DNA from: Purshia tridentata
Taxonomy: Eukaryota; Streptophyta; Magnoliopsida; Rosales; Rosaceae
Direction of reading: 5' to 3'
DNA length: 64,000 bases
Assembly (NCBI GenBank): GCA_003254885.1
Contig: QANT01000207.1
Span: forward strand, 1-64,000
The notes under the pieces: generated by a model
Databases searched by the model: none
What the model was told of the DNA's origin: nothing
Seen by the model: only the letters and a program-made list of their open reading frames with translations
Program-made: the position numbers and the translations under genes
Part shown: positions 63,041-64,000 of the stretch, one piece after another
Numbering within the stretch: the stretch's first letter is position 1
Layout: every line of letters starts with the position of its first letter

Positions 63041-63798
63041 CTATAACTCCTCTTTCATATGCCTACCACTCTCGGTGGGACTATCGTTCTCCGCTCTGTT
63101 TTTTTCATTATTGAGCTTCTCAATAACTTCCTCTAAAGGAGGATCTCCGGGTCTTCGAAAAACTTGATCGCCAATCTTTATCTCATAGGCCTCTGGTTGG
63201 TTCAACGCAAACTCCTTCAACTGGGGAATAGAGGAAAAATAAGATCATAAGAACAAAAGAAAGCAGAAGCTCATGATCTGTAAAGACTGTAATAATCAGC
63301 TCATCGATTCAAAATAGTATGCTATTGGTTATGTTCAAACCCCAACAAACAATAGAAGCTAAATAACAAATAAATAAAAAAGGAGTTAAGTTCTAAACAC
63401 ATTTTTTTTAATGATCTAATCTTCTTGGAAAACAAAAGAAGCATAGATCATTTGTTGGTGTAAATTGGCATTCACCACTGGGCTCTAATGGAACTGGCAA
63501 GCTATGTTTAAGACTTCAAAGTTCAAACCTTTAGCTTTCTTATTTGTGACAGAAGTATTCTTAAAGTGGCTAAACATCCAAAATCGATGAGCAATTTCTT
63601 CAGCAGGGCAAGGAATTTAATATGTTTTGATCTGGAGGATAAAAACCGAGGGTGGGGGAGAAAGCTTACCTCTGTCGTGTCTTTGCCTCTTTCCATGGTG
63701 AACATGATTGTGCTTAGATCAACTGCCATGAACCTTGCCCCAATAGCTCCGGTTCTCAGAACTTTAGTCCATTTCATAGCAATCTCACTCACCATATC
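63041..63798 (-). CDS. Unidentified conserved plant protein, last two exons only
   Basis: Two exons on the minus strand, 63670-63798 (43 codons) and 63041-63220 (59 codons plus stop). Both are phase 0 with GT-AG junctions (GAG/GTAAGC and CCCCAG/TTG). The protein reads DMVSEIAMKWTKVLRTG and GARFMAVDLSTIMFTMERG, then LKEFALNQPEAYEIKIGD, a Pro-containing FRRPGDPPLEEVIEKLN and a hydrophilic end. I do not recognise the family and see no catalytic motif, membrane segment or repeat. The acceptor at 63799-63800 shows that at least one more exon lies upstream. The remaining 200 bases of the window show no exon, so the start is outside. Confidence 0.7.
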
Positions 63799-64000
63799 CT
63801 GGTAAGGGGAAAGAAACCCTAATAAAATTTACCATTCATTTGAAGCCATATCAAAAGCCATCTTCGAATTACACAATAGACGATCAAAGGTGGCAATATA
63901 ACAAAGTCATTTCTATTACCTAGACTAGAAAGCCATTGCATTAACTTCAGTTTATGCTTATAGCATCACCATACAAAGATCAGTTAAAAAAGACCAAACA

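Noticed and set aside
1-64000. tRNA, rRNA, CRISPR or prokaryotic operon features
   Set aside because: None was seen by eye. The sequence is plant nuclear, and without a covariance search I do not claim any RNA gene.

Overview
This window is nuclear DNA of a flowering plant, almost certainly a eudicot. The evidence is AT-rich spacers, short exons joined by GT-AG introns, small inverted-repeat transposons, and a set of plant-only proteins (a PIP1 aquaporin, a land-plant bifunctional GPAT, CYP86A, an ATG8-interacting protein). My impression is a woody rosid, perhaps Rosaceae, but nothing here proves it. Two N positions (8511 and 59956, both in simple repeats) mark it as a draft assembly.

Layout, left to right. 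A signal-peptide-peptidase-like protease (+) enters already past its first exon and ends at 5624. A SKP1-like ASK20/21 gene (-) follows at 6400-9888. A PIP1 aquaporin (+) lies at 14742-17117, and a mitochondrial ribosomal protein mS23 gene (+) at 20886-21848. A GPAT4/8-type cutin acyltransferase (+) lies at 25983-28978. A 2.9 kb solo LTR, itself nested in an older inverted-repeat element, occupies 30043-33297. Then come a CDC14/SIN-component-like gene (+, 33592-35537), a plastid PHT4 anion transporter (+, 37313-42442), a single-exon CYP86A fatty-acid omega-hydroxylase (-, 43764-45413), ORC5 (-, 50104-52744), an ATG8-interacting protein ATI1/2 (-, 55432-57479), a HAD-fold hydrolase (+, 60404-62396), and the last two exons of an unidentified gene (-, 63041-63798). 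I joined exons by eye. Reading phase closes in every multi-exon model except the 3' end of the SKP1-like gene.

The genes are separate transcription units, not an operon, but the order is not random. From memory, Arabidopsis carries pieces of this same set in several paralogous segments: PIP1;3-GPAT4-CYP86A4 with SPPL4 (At1g01600-01650), PIP1;4-GPAT8-PHT4;4-CYP86A2 (At4g00360-00430), and ASK20-PIP1;2-CYP86A8-ATI1-At2g45990 (At2g45950-45990). The window looks like the less fractionated ancestral order of all these. GPAT4/8 and CYP86A act in successive steps of cutin monomer synthesis and sit about 15 kb apart. I found no unknown multi-gene system. The most useful novelties are this linkage, an in-frame 90-nt exitron-like intron and a GC-AG intron in the PHT4 gene, a palindromic E2F element in front of ORC5, and several nested or duplicated small transposons.
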